This document shows, piece by piece, positions 28,198-35,419 of a stretch of 64,000 nt of DNA. This stretch comes from Actinoplanes solisilvae. GTDB taxonomy: Bacteria > Actinomycetota > Actinomycetes > Mycobacteriales > Micromonosporaceae. The notes beneath the pieces are model-generated. The model saw only the letters and a program-made list of their open reading frames with translations, was not told the DNA's origin and made no database searches. A program made the translations under genes and the position numbers. The stretch is from positions 124,001 through 188,000 of the forward strand of contig NZ_RJAC01000014.1 in NCBI RefSeq assembly GCF_003999975.1, written 5' to 3'. Within the stretch, counting starts at the first letter, position 1, and every line of letters starts with the position of its first letter.

Positions 28198-29570
28198 GCC
28201 GCGCCTCCTTTCGATGACATCGCCCGGTATTCCTCGGGCAGGTCATGGCCGACCAGGGCGGCAGCGCGCTGGATCACCTCGATCAGGGCGGTTCCGGAGG
28301 CGACCTTGCGGTGGGCCTTCATGTCGCCGTCGCGGTAGGCGTTGCGCAGGCGGAACTGCAACGGGTCCATGTCCAGGGCTCGAGCGATCCTGTCCATCTG
28401 GGACTCCAGGGCGAAGTCGGCGATCGTGACGCCGAAGCCGCGCATGGCGCTTGACGGCGTTCGGTTCGTGTAGACGCAATGGCAGTCGGCGTAGACGTTG
28501 GGGATCGTGTAGGGACCCGGCAGGTGAGCGCAGGCCTTGGTGGTGCCGTACGGCGAGTGCCGCGAATAGGCGCCTGCGTCGACGTAGAGCATCACCTTGC
28601 GCGCGACGATGCGGCCGTCGTTCATGACGCCGTCCTTGATGTAGATGCGTTCGGCCGCCCGAGGCGACGAGACCTGCATCTCCTCCTCGCGCGTGTAGAC
28701 GAACTTCACCGGGCGGTGGGTGAGCATGGCCGCGATGCAGGCCAGCGGTTCGACCATCACGTCGACCTTGCCGCCGAAGCCGCCGCCGACGGTTCCGCCC
28801 TTGACCTGCAGGTCGGTGAACGGCCGGTCGAGGATCAGGGCGGTGTTGTCGAGCGTGAAGAACGCGGCCTGGGTGTTGCTGTGGATGAGCAACCGTCCCC
28901 CGCTCTGCGGCACGACGATGCAGCCGGTCGTCTCGGTCGGCGCGTGCTCGATCGGCGCCGAGCTGTAACGCCATTCGAAGATGTAGTCCGCTTCGGCGAA
29001 ACCCCGCTCGACGTCGCCGAAGCGCAACCGGCGCGCGTGGTGTCCCTCGTAGACGAAGTAGTTCGTCCCGGCCTGCTTGATGATCGGCGCGTCGGGGGCG
29101 AGAGCCTCCTCGACGTCGAAGACCGCCGGCAACTCGGTATAGCTGACCTTGACCCGGCGGACCCCCTCGAGTGCCGCCGCCTCCGAGTCGGCCACCACCG
29201 CGACGATCGGCTCGCCCTTGTAGAGGACCCGGTCCTCGGCCAGCACCGGCTCGTCGTTCGGTTCGATGCCGATGAGCCGCAGCACCACGTACCAGTTCGA
29301 CGGAACGTCCCGATAGGTGATGACCCGCAGAACCCCGGGAACGGCCAGAGCCTCGGAACAGTCGACGTCATCGATCTTCGCGTGGTGGTGCGCGGAGCGG
29401 TGAATCTTGACATGGGCCAGGCCGGGGAACGTCCGGTCCTCGAAGAATTCCGTACGGCCGGTGACGTGCCCGAGAGCGTCGGAGCGCTGGACCGTGGTGC
29501 CGATGACGGTGAAGTCGGGTTTGCGCTCGTCCTTGAAGTATTCGGTGTCGATCGGGTTCACGCGCGGCAT
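28194..29570 (-). CDS. Molybdenum hydroxylase large subunit, N-terminal part (NdhL-like)
   Basis: 458 residues. Residues about 30-150 are the aldehyde oxidase a/b hammerhead domain (SDALGHVTGRTEFFEDRTF, VLYKGEPIVAVVADS). The first molybdopterin-binding half follows, with IEHAPTETTGCIV, the hallmark GGTVGGGFGGK, YTREEEM, and TPSSAMRGFG. The protein ends right after the GTALIEVIQRAA helix, exactly where intact homologues continue into the second half. With the 339-residue partner it builds the active site that hydroxylates a carbon next to nitrogen or an aldehyde. The start ATG shares its A with the TGA of the iron-sulfur gene. Confidence 0.88.
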   Translation of the reverse strand: MPRVNPIDTEYFKDERKPDFTVIGTTVQRSDALGHVTGRTEFFEDRTFPGLAHVKIHRSAHHHAKIDDVDCSEALAVPGVLRVITYRDVPSNWYVVLRLIGIEPNDEPVLAEDRVLYKGEPIVAVVADSEAAALEGVRRVKVSYTELPAVFDVEEALAPDAPIIKQAGTNYFVYEGHHARRLRFGDVERGFAEADYIFEWRYSSAPIEHAPTETTGCIVVPQSGGRLLIHSNTQAAFFTLDNTALILDRPFTDLQVKGGTVGGGFGGKVDVMVEPLACIAAMLTHRPVKFVYTREEEMQVSSPRAAERIYIKDGVMNDGRIVARKVMLYVDAGAYSRHSPYGTTKACAHLPGPYTIPNVYADCHCVYTNRTPSSAMRGFGVTIADFALESQMDRIARALDMDPLQFRLRNAYRDGDMKAHRKVASGTALIEVIQRAAALVGHDLPEEYRAMSSKGGAA

Positions 29571-30049
29571 CAGAGCTTCGCCCCCTCGCGACGTCGCTCG
29601 GCCGCGTCGAGGATCGCGCTGACGATCGGCTCATACCCGGTGCAGCGGCACACGTTCCCGCTGATCGCCTCGTTGACCTCGTCGCGGGTCGGGTTCGGGT
29701 TGCGGTCGAGCAGCGCCTCGGCCGACATGATCATCCCTGGCGTGCAGAACCCGCATTGCGTGGCGAACCCGTCGAGGAATGCCTGCTGGACGTCGCTCAG
29801 CTTCTCGCCGTCGGCGAGTCCCTCGACCGTCGCGATGTCGGCGCCGTCCACGGTCGCGGCGGGGACCAGGCAGGACACCACGGGTTCCCCGTCCAGCAGG
29901 ACCGTGCATGATCCACAGGCGCCCTGGGCGCAGCCGCGCTTCGCGCCGGTCAGGCCGAGCTGCTCGCGCAGGGCCAGCAGCAGCGTCGTCTCGGGCCGGG
30001 CCAGGAACGCCTGCCCGACCCCGTTGACCTTGAGATTTACGATTCTCAC
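29570..30049 (-). CDS. Molybdenum hydroxylase 2Fe-2S subunit
   Basis: About 159 residues with both [2Fe-2S] clusters: the plant-ferredoxin type (RGCAQGACGSCTVLLDG ... SC) and the helical type (QCGFCTPGM ... NVCRCTGYE). It passes electrons from the molybdenum centre to FAD. The GTG at 30049 is preferred over the TTG at 30055 because the GGGG of ACGGGG lies 6 nt before it, while it abuts the TTG. It follows the FAD subunit gene by 16 bp and overlaps the next start by one base. Confidence 0.9.
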   Translation of the reverse strand: MRIVNLKVNGVGQAFLARPETTLLLALREQLGLTGAKRGCAQGACGSCTVLLDGEPVVSCLVPAATVDGADIATVEGLADGEKLSDVQQAFLDGFATQCGFCTPGMIMSAEALLDRNPNPTRDEVNEAISGNVCRCTGYEPIVSAILDAAERRREGAKL

Positions 30050-30065
30050 TCGCAACCCCGTTCTG

Positions 30066-30938
30066 TCAGTGGCCGAGCAGGGCTCGCCGCAGATGGACAG
30101 GAAAGACTCGCCGCCGATACCAGGCGGAGGCGTACGCGTCGTCGGCCGGCGACAGCTCAGCGAGGCCGGCCCGCGCGGCCGCCTGTACGGTCGCCGCGTC
30201 CAACGGCCGGCCGATCAGCGCCTCTTCGACGGCGCGAGCCCGGACCACGCGATTGCTGACTCCACCGAGCGCGACCCGTGCCCCGGTGACGACCCCACCC
30301 GACTCGGTGATCGTCGCCGCGACGGTGACCAGGGACGCGGAGTTGTATCGCCGCCGGGCCGCCTTGAGGTATTTGAAGGAGCCCGGCGCGGGAAGCTCAA
30401 AGACGACGGCGGCGACCAGCCCGGCGGTGCGGGCACCGGTCAGCTCCTCCACCGACACCTCAGTCCGGGCACCGTCGCCGCCCAGGAGGCCAGCCGGTCC
30501 GTTCGACGCGGAGGCCGGGCCGTCGAGGGCGGCAGCCGGGTCGTCGAGCCCACCGAGAACAAAGGCGCGGGCGTTCAGCGCGACCAGGGCGACGGCAAGG
30601 TCGCCATGCGGCTGCGGCACGAACAGGTTGCCCCCGACGGTCGCGAGGTTGCGCACCGGCACCGAGGCGATGGAGCGTACGACCGGGTTGAGGATCTCGA
30701 GTCGCGGCTCGTGCTCGATCTGGGACAGCGTCGTGGTCGCGCCGATGGTCACGGTCGTGCCGTCGATGTTCACGCCGGCCAGGCCCGCGCGGCGCAGGCT
30801 CACCAGCTCGGTCGGCGGTGATCCGTAGTCGTTGAGCGACGGCATCACGCTGGTGCCACCGCCGATGATCGTGGCGCCCGCCGCCACCAGACTCACAGCC
30901 GCGGGCACGTCCTCGGGGACATGAACCTCAGTCAACAT
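30066..30938 (-). CDS. Molybdenum hydroxylase FAD-binding subunit
   Basis: 290 residues, first gene of the operon. The FAD-binding domain shows GATIIGGGTSVMP and ASVPVRNLATVGGNLFVPQPHGD (first part shown), the two flavin-contacting loops of the CoxM/XdhB-FAD family, then the C-terminal CO-dehydrogenase flavoprotein domain (YLKAARRRYNSASLVTVAAT). A Gly/Ala/Ser-rich stretch around residues 130-155 replaces part of the usual loop. It re-oxidises the iron-sulfur subunit and reduces an unknown acceptor. A palindrome at 30951-30966 lies only 12 bp before its ATG, implying tight repression. Confidence 0.88.
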   Translation of the reverse strand: MLTEVHVPEDVPAAVSLVAAGATIIGGGTSVMPSLNDYGSPPTELVSLRRAGLAGVNIDGTTVTIGATTTLSQIEHEPRLEILNPVVRSIASVPVRNLATVGGNLFVPQPHGDLAVALVALNARAFVLGGLDDPAAALDGPASASNGPAGLLGGDGARTEVSVEELTGARTAGLVAAVVFELPAPGSFKYLKAARRRYNSASLVTVAATITESGGVVTGARVALGGVSNRVVRARAVEEALIGRPLDAATVQAAARAGLAELSPADDAYASAWYRRRVFPVHLRRALLGH

Positions 30939-30950
30939 GCGAGATCCCTT

Positions 30951-30966
30951 TTATCGATATCGATAA
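30951..30966. promoter_or_regulatory. Perfect palindrome TTATCGATATCGATAA, likely GntR operator
   Basis: This 16-bp perfect palindrome sits between the divergent FAD-subunit gene (start 30938) and the GntR gene (start 31047). It is AT-rich in a GC-rich genome. The position suggests it is the operator through which the GntR protein controls the hydroxylase operon and itself. Confidence 0.7.
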
Positions 30967-31046
30967 TGCAACGTAACGTGGCTCACTATGATGGTCAACA
31001 GCACGCGGTCGAGAGTTCACGGTCCGCAGTCGGGAGGAGGACGCCG

Positions 31047-31871
31047 GTGACCACCCAGACGAGCCAGACACCGAGCTACCCGTCGAGCCAGGCCCCAAGC
31101 CAAACGCCCAGCCCGGCGCCGAGCCACACTCCGGCCCAAACGCCCGGCCAGGCGCCGAGCCACACTGCGGCCCAACCGCCGAGCCGCCCGTCGCGACCGA
31201 CCCTGAGCGAGGGCATCCGCGACGGACTCGTCGAGCTGATCGTGTCCGGCCGTCTCAAACCGGGTGAGCGACTGATCGAAACGAGGATCGCCGCCGACTT
31301 CGGCACCAGCCAGGCCCCCGTACGCGAAGCCTTGCGGGAGCTGGAAGGGCTCGGCCTGGTCGAGAGCCGCCCGAGGCGCGGCCGGCTCGTGGTCCCGTTC
31401 GTCGAGCAGACCATCCGGGAGGCGTACGTCGTACGCGCGGCTCTGGAGGAGACGGCAACCCGCCTGGCCATGCTGAACGGCAAGCTGCCCTTGACGGATA
31501 TGCGAAGTGACGTCGATGACATGTACCGCTCGGCGGCCGATGGTGACGTTCGCGGCATCGGGCTGGCCAGCACCCGATTCCACCGCCGCGTGATCGTCGC
31601 CGGCCGCAACCTGCTGCTCGAACGGGCCTGGGAGAACCTGCAGATCGAGGCGCGTACGGCCATCGCACTGATGGTGACGAATCCGGTCCTCGAGCAGGTA
31701 GCGGGCGAACACGCTGAGCTGTTGCGGGTTCTGGAAGCCGGCGACGTGGAGGCGGCGTGCCTGCACACGCGATCGCACCAGTGGGCGTACGCGGATCTCC
31801 CCCACGCTGATCTCCCTCAAGACGTGCACGGCGCGGCACGCACGGTGCGATTCCCCGGCGACCGGGTGTGA
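31047..31871 (+). CDS. GntR/FadR-family regulator with Pro/Ser/Thr/Gln-rich N-terminus
   Basis: 274 residues. The winged helix (GIRDGLVELIVSGRLKPGERL, then SQAPVREALRELEGLGLVE, shown in part) starts at about residue 55 and is followed by an all-helical FCD ligand domain (YVVRAALEETATRLAML; STRFHRRVIVAGRN; EHAELLRVLEAGD). The first 50 residues are low-complexity, made of repeats such as APSHTPAQTPGQ and APSHTAAQPPSR, encoded by a 36-nt near-repeat; that is unusual for this family. GTG 31047 is fixed by GGGAGGAGGAC upstream. It probably represses the divergent hydroxylase operon. Confidence 0.85.
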   Translation: MTTQTSQTPSYPSSQAPSQTPSPAPSHTPAQTPGQAPSHTAAQPPSRPSRPTLSEGIRDGLVELIVSGRLKPGERLIETRIAADFGTSQAPVREALRELEGLGLVESRPRRGRLVVPFVEQTIREAYVVRAALEETATRLAMLNGKLPLTDMRSDVDDMYRSAADGDVRGIGLASTRFHRRVIVAGRNLLLERAWENLQIEARTAIALMVTNPVLEQVAGEHAELLRVLEAGDVEAACLHTRSHQWAYADLPHADLPQDVHGAARTVRFPGDRV

Positions 31872-31988
31872 CCTCGGACCTACCTGCTGGCTACCAGAGG
31901 TGAGGGGTGGCAGCGCCAATGCGATCGGCCGGAAGGACTGGTGACTATGGCCGGGTAGCGACACTCCAAATCCCGAAGCAGGTGCATC

Positions 31989-32615
31989 GTGTCGACTTTT
32001 CCAGCCTCAGCCTTCGCCCCCGTGGTTCTGGGCTTCTTCGGCCTCGGCGTCGGTTATCTCATATATGGGCCACAGGAATTTCTGGGCTTCCCCCGGCGTG
32101 ACGGGAAGGTCGATCGCGCCAACGGCATCTGGGGAATCTGGATGGCCGGTTTCTGTCAGTTCCTGGTCGGCGTCTACCTGTTCGTCGGATTGACCTGGTT
32201 CCCCGTTTTCACCGGCAACAAGGCCCTTTACACGGCGGCGCTGGCGTTCAGCGCGTACGGCATCCACTGGTTCGCGCTGGGGTGGAATCGCTACCAGGGC
32301 AACGATTCCCGGCCCAACGGGTTCATGTCGATCCCGTTCATCGTCGTCTCGGTGCTGGGCCTGACGGTCTTCTACAAGGCGGATGGCGGCTGGCCCGTCG
32401 GTGTCCTGTTCACCGGTCTCGCCGTGGTTTACGTCTTCGAATTCGCCGCGAGCTTCCGCCTCGGTGTCCGCACCCTGGCCGACGGCCGCGAATCGATCAA
32501 CGTGGGCGAGAAACTGCTCGGCGCGACTCACGTACTGGTCGGTCTGTGGCTGATGTATCTGACTTTCGCGACGACGCTGAACATCTCGTCGGGCTACCAC
32601 CTCCCCGGGGCCTGA
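31989..32615 (+). CDS. Six-helix membrane protein, GPR1/FUN34/YaaH-like
   Basis: 208 residues with about six membrane segments (VVLGFFGLGVGYLIYG; WMAGFCQFLVGVYLFVGL; YTAALAFSAYGIHWFALGW; PFIVVSVLGLTVFY; VLFTGLAVVYVFEFAASF; ATHVLVGLWLMYLTFAT). The AFSAYG-W motif and overall spacing resemble acetate-uptake proteins of the GPR1/FUN34/YaaH family; AmiS/UreI-type channels have a similar size and cannot be excluded. It follows the GntR gene on the same strand by 117 bp, so it may move a substrate or product of the hydroxylase pathway (inference). GTG 31989 is taken as start. Confidence 0.55.
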   Translation: MSTFPASAFAPVVLGFFGLGVGYLIYGPQEFLGFPRRDGKVDRANGIWGIWMAGFCQFLVGVYLFVGLTWFPVFTGNKALYTAALAFSAYGIHWFALGWNRYQGNDSRPNGFMSIPFIVVSVLGLTVFYKADGGWPVGVLFTGLAVVYVFEFAASFRLGVRTLADGRESINVGEKLLGATHVLVGLWLMYLTFATTLNISSGYHLPGA

Positions 32616-32622
32616 TCTCTTT

Positions 32623-32655
32623 TCACCCGCGCCTCCTCCGGGATGGCGCGGGTGA
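32623..32655 (+). terminator. Hairpin terminator after the six-helix membrane protein gene
   Basis: A perfect 11-bp stem, TCACCCGCGCC (32623-32633) with GGCGCGGGTGA (32645-32655), and an 11-nt loop, 8 bp after the stop codon. It is preceded by TCTCTTT and has no downstream T-tract. Confidence 0.7.
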
Positions 32656-32715
32656 GACCGTCAACCTGCGCCTGCTGGACTCCCCCGTGCCCTGATCTCG
32701 TGACAAGATCGCCGG

Positions 32716-33120
32716 ATGCTGCGACTCACCGATTTCATCATCGACTGCCCGGACGCGCTGAAGCTCGCGGCCTTCTACTCCGAGGTGACGGGCCGCCCGG
32801 TCAAGGAGGGCAGCCACGCGAACTGGGCCGGTGTCCAGTTCGGCGAGATCGAGCTGGCTTTCAACCCGGTCGAGGACTACCGCGCCCCGCATTGGCCCGA
32901 CCGTGAGCACCCGAAGCAGTTCCACCTCGATTTCGAGGTCGACGACATCGAGGCCGAGCAGAGCCGGGTCGTGGCCCTCGGTGCGACCCTGCGGCACGAC
33001 TCGATCGGGCCCGAGGGTTACGGCTGGCGGGTCTACACCGACCCGGTCGGCCACCCGTTCTGCCTCTGCCGCAACCGGGGCGTGACCTGGACCGACGACG
33101 GTCCCGTCTGGCCTTCGTAA
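32716..33120 (+). CDS. VOC family (glyoxalase-like) protein
   Basis: 134 residues: LTDFIIDCPDALKLAAFYSE, FHLDFEVDDIEAEQSRVVALG (in part) and YTDPVGHPFCLCRN, the C-terminal strand of the fold. This belongs to the glyoxalase-like VOC group without a known substrate. It is monocistronic. Its last 88 bp are read on the other strand as the C-terminus of the alanine racemase gene, an unusually long convergent overlap. Confidence 0.85.
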   Translation: MLRLTDFIIDCPDALKLAAFYSEVTGRPVKEGSHANWAGVQFGEIELAFNPVEDYRAPHWPDREHPKQFHLDFEVDDIEAEQSRVVALGATLRHDSIGPEGYGWRVYTDPVGHPFCLCRNRGVTWTDDGPVWPS

Positions 33121-34205
33121 CGCCGCGGGACGCGGGGGCCGACGCCGGTCAGGATCTCGTGCGGGTTGGTGCCGGCCCAGCGCGCCCAGTCGGCGACGGT
33201 CGGTTCGCCGGCGGCGCCGGGCCCGAACACCGTCACGGCATCGCCGGCCCGCACGGGCAACGAGCCGACGTCGACGACGATCTGGTCCATCGCGATCCGG
33301 CCGATCACCGGGCAGTTGATTCCGCGCACATTGACCTCGGCCCGCCCTGCGGCGGCGCGCGGCACGCCGTCCGCGAAACCGACCGGCACCAGCGCCAGCG
33401 TCGTCTCGCGGTCGGTGACGTGGTCGGGGCCGTACGAGACGCCGCTGCCGGCCGGGACGCGTTTGGTCAGAATGACCGTGGCCCGCAACGTCATCGCCGG
33501 TCGGAGCCCGAACTCGCGGCCGGTCACCGGTTCGATGCCGTAGAGCGCGATCCCGGCCCGCACCAGGTCGAAGTGGGTGGCGGGCAACTGCAGGGCGGCG
33601 GCCGAGTTGGCGAGGTGGGTCAGCGGTGCGACGACGCCACCGGCGGCGGCCTGCGCGCGGGCGTCGGCGAAGGCGTCGAGCTGCCGGCGCAGGGCGGGGT
33701 CGGCCGGGTTCTCGGCGTGAGCCAAGTGCGACCAGATCCCCCGTACGCGGACCCGCCCTCGGTCTTGAAGTCTGGCGGCCGCGGTGATCAGGTGGGGCCA
33801 CTCGTCGGCGGTCGCACCGGCGCGGGACAGACCGGTGTCGGCCTTGAGGTGCACGTTGGCCGGCCGGCCGGCCGCCAGCTTCTCGAGCGCGGCCACCGAG
33901 CTGACCGACACGTCGATGTCGTGCTCTGTTGCCCGCGCGAGGTCTTCGTCGGGGGCGTAGAGCCACATGAGCAGCGGCGCGGTGATGCCTTGGGCGCGCA
34001 GTTCGAGGGCCTCGGACAGGGAGGTGACGCCGAGCCACGATGCGCCGCCGGCCAGGGCCGTACGAGCGATCGCCGTAGCGCCGTGGCCGAAACCGTTCGC
34101 CTTCACCACGGCCATGAGCTGGGCGTTTCCTACCGCTTCGGCGAGCAGGCGGGTGTTGTGAGCGATCGCGTCGAGGTCGACGATCGCCTCCGCGAGACCG
34201 GTCAC
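33033..34205 (-). CDS. alr: Alanine racemase
   Basis: 390 residues. The PLP lysine is Lys35 in MAVVKANGFGHG; the second catalytic base is Tyr258 in GSGVSYGPDH. Also visible are NVHLKADTGLSRAG, HLANSAAAL and GRIAMDQIVVDVG. It interconverts L- and D-alanine for peptidoglycan. After the usual end (GPRVPRRY) about 27 further residues are encoded from the antisense of the neighbouring VOC gene; a lost stop codon could explain this extension. It overlaps ddl by 4 bp, so D-Ala synthesis and D-Ala-D-Ala ligation are coupled. This alr-ddl pair lacks the usual genomic context and may be an accessory set. Confidence 0.9.
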   Translation of the reverse strand: MTGLAEAIVDLDAIAHNTRLLAEAVGNAQLMAVVKANGFGHGATAIARTALAGGASWLGVTSLSEALELRAQGITAPLLMWLYAPDEDLARATEHDIDVSVSSVAALEKLAAGRPANVHLKADTGLSRAGATADEWPHLITAAARLQDRGRVRVRGIWSHLAHAENPADPALRRQLDAFADARAQAAAGGVVAPLTHLANSAAALQLPATHFDLVRAGIALYGIEPVTGREFGLRPAMTLRATVILTKRVPAGSGVSYGPDHVTDRETTLALVPVGFADGVPRAAAGRAEVNVRGINCPVIGRIAMDQIVVDVGSLPVRAGDAVTVFGPGAAGEPTVADWARWAGTNPHEILTGVGPRVPRRYEGQTGPSSVQVTPRLRQRQNGWPTGSV

Positions 34206-35230
34206 GCCAGCGCCGTGTCCACGAGCCGATCGAGCAGGTCGGCGTAGGGCATGCCCACCGCTTGCCAGATCCGCGGGAACTGTGACAATTCAGTCAGTCC
34301 GGGCATGGTGTTGACTTCGTTGAGCACCGGCACCATCCGGCCGCCGACCGAGGTCAGGAAGAAATCGACGCGCAGCAGGCCGGCGCAGCCGAGCACCTCG
34401 AACACGCGGCGGGCAGTCCGCACGACTTCGCCGGCGTCGACCGGATCGAGCCGCGCCGGGATCACGAACTCGGCCCCACCGGCGCGGTATTTCGCGTCGT
34501 AGTCGAAGAAATCACTGGCCGCGCCGACGCTGACCTCGAGCGGCGGGCCGGCGATCACGCGACCGCCGGGTTCCTGCAGCAGGGCGATGTCGACCTCAAT
34601 GCCGTCGACGGCCGCCTCGACCAGCACTTTGCTGTCCCAGCGGCGGGCCTCGGCGATCGCGGCGGGCAACGCGTCCCAGTCGTCGACGCGCGAGACACCC
34701 ACGCTGGAACCGCCACGCGCCGGTTTGACGAAGACCGGCAGACCCAGGCGTACGCGGTCCTTCGGGCTCACGCCGCTCTGACCCTCACGCAGCACGACCG
34801 AGTCGGCCACCGCGATGCCCTCGGCCGCGACGATCTTCTTGGTGAACTCCTTGTCCATGGCCGTCGCGCTGGCCAGGACCTTACTGCCCACGTACGGGAC
34901 CCCGGCGCATTCGAGCAGGCCCTGCACCGTGCCGTCCTCGCCGAACGGTCCGTGCAGGCATGGGAAGGCGACATCGACCGTACGCAGGAATTCGAGCGCG
35001 GCGAGCATGCCCGGCAACGAATGCGGCGCCGTGTCGCCGAGTTCCCACGTACCGTCCCGCGTGATGGTCACGGGCACGACGTCGTAGCGGTCCGCGTCGA
35101 GGAACCGCAGAACGCTGTCCGCCGAACGCCGCGAGACATCATGCTCACTGCTGCGCCCGCCGAATATCACCGCGACCTTCGGCCGCCGGTTCCGTGTAGC
35201 TGCTCTTTGCACGCCCGCCATGATCGGCAC
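34202..35230 (-). CDS. ddl: D-alanine--D-alanine ligase
   Basis: 342 residues, ATP-grasp. N-terminal GGRSSEHDVSRRSA, CLHGPFGEDGTVQG, VFVKPARGGSSVGVSRV, the omega-loop FFDYDAKYRAGGAEF, and the metal-binding LNEVNTMPGLTE. The tyrosine in DYDAKY matches ordinary Ddl enzymes; VanA-type D-Ala-D-Lac ligases have a different loop with histidine, so a glycopeptide-resistance ligase is unlikely. It makes the D-Ala-D-Ala dipeptide for peptidoglycan. It precedes alr in one transcript. An in-frame alternative start MAGV lies 3 codons downstream of the ATG at 35230. Confidence 0.9.
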   Translation of the reverse strand: MPIMAGVQRAATRNRRPKVAVIFGGRSSEHDVSRRSADSVLRFLDADRYDVVPVTITRDGTWELGDTAPHSLPGMLAALEFLRTVDVAFPCLHGPFGEDGTVQGLLECAGVPYVGSKVLASATAMDKEFTKKIVAAEGIAVADSVVLREGQSGVSPKDRVRLGLPVFVKPARGGSSVGVSRVDDWDALPAAIAEARRWDSKVLVEAAVDGIEVDIALLQEPGGRVIAGPPLEVSVGAASDFFDYDAKYRAGGAEFVIPARLDPVDAGEVVRTARRVFEVLGCAGLLRVDFFLTSVGGRMVPVLNEVNTMPGLTELSQFPRIWQAVGMPYADLLDRLVDTALA

Positions 35231-35304
35231 CAGCCCGTCTGATCCCGGTCAGCACGACGCTTATGCGTTCTTTATGCGCGTCAACGCAGCAGTGCTTCGA
35301 CATG

Positions 35305-35400
35305 TTGACGCACAGCCGCTTTGACGCACTGCCTCGCTGACGCACTGCCGCGTTGACGCACTGCCGCGCTGACGCACTGCCGCGTTGACGCAATCAATGC
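35305..35400. repeat. 16-bp tandem repeat array, six units, in the Fic promoter
   Basis: Units begin at 35305, 35321, 35337, 35353, 35369 and 35385, exactly 16 bp apart. The core is YTGACGCACTGCCGCG, invariant in TGACGCA. The last unit diverges after that core and carries the -35 box of the Fic promoter. A 16-bp period does not match a whole helical turn number exactly, but would place proteins on alternating faces. No spacer structure, so not CRISPR. Confidence 0.85.
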
Positions 35401-35419
35401 GTCACGCTATGATTGCGTC
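35385..35419 (+). promoter_or_regulatory. Promoter of the fic gene, apparently leaderless
   Basis: TTGACG (35385-35390) and TATGAT (35408-35413) are spaced 17 bp, near-consensus for a housekeeping sigma factor. The start would fall about 35420, the G of the GTG start codon, giving a leaderless mRNA. A perfect 10-bp inverted repeat (35387-35396 with 35410-35419, GACGCAATCA/TGATTGCGTC) spans -35 to +1, and TGACGCA/TGCGTCA (35386-35392 with 35398-35404) lies inside. This geometry suggests repression by a bound dimer. Confidence 0.6.

Noticed and set aside
34202..35230. VanA-type D-Ala-D-Lac ligase (glycopeptide resistance)
   Set aside because: The omega loop has the DYDAKY tyrosine of ordinary Ddl, and no vanH or vanX homologue is adjacent.
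35305..35400. CRISPR array
   Set aside because: Units are directly adjacent 16-mers without spacers; it is a tandem promoter repeat.
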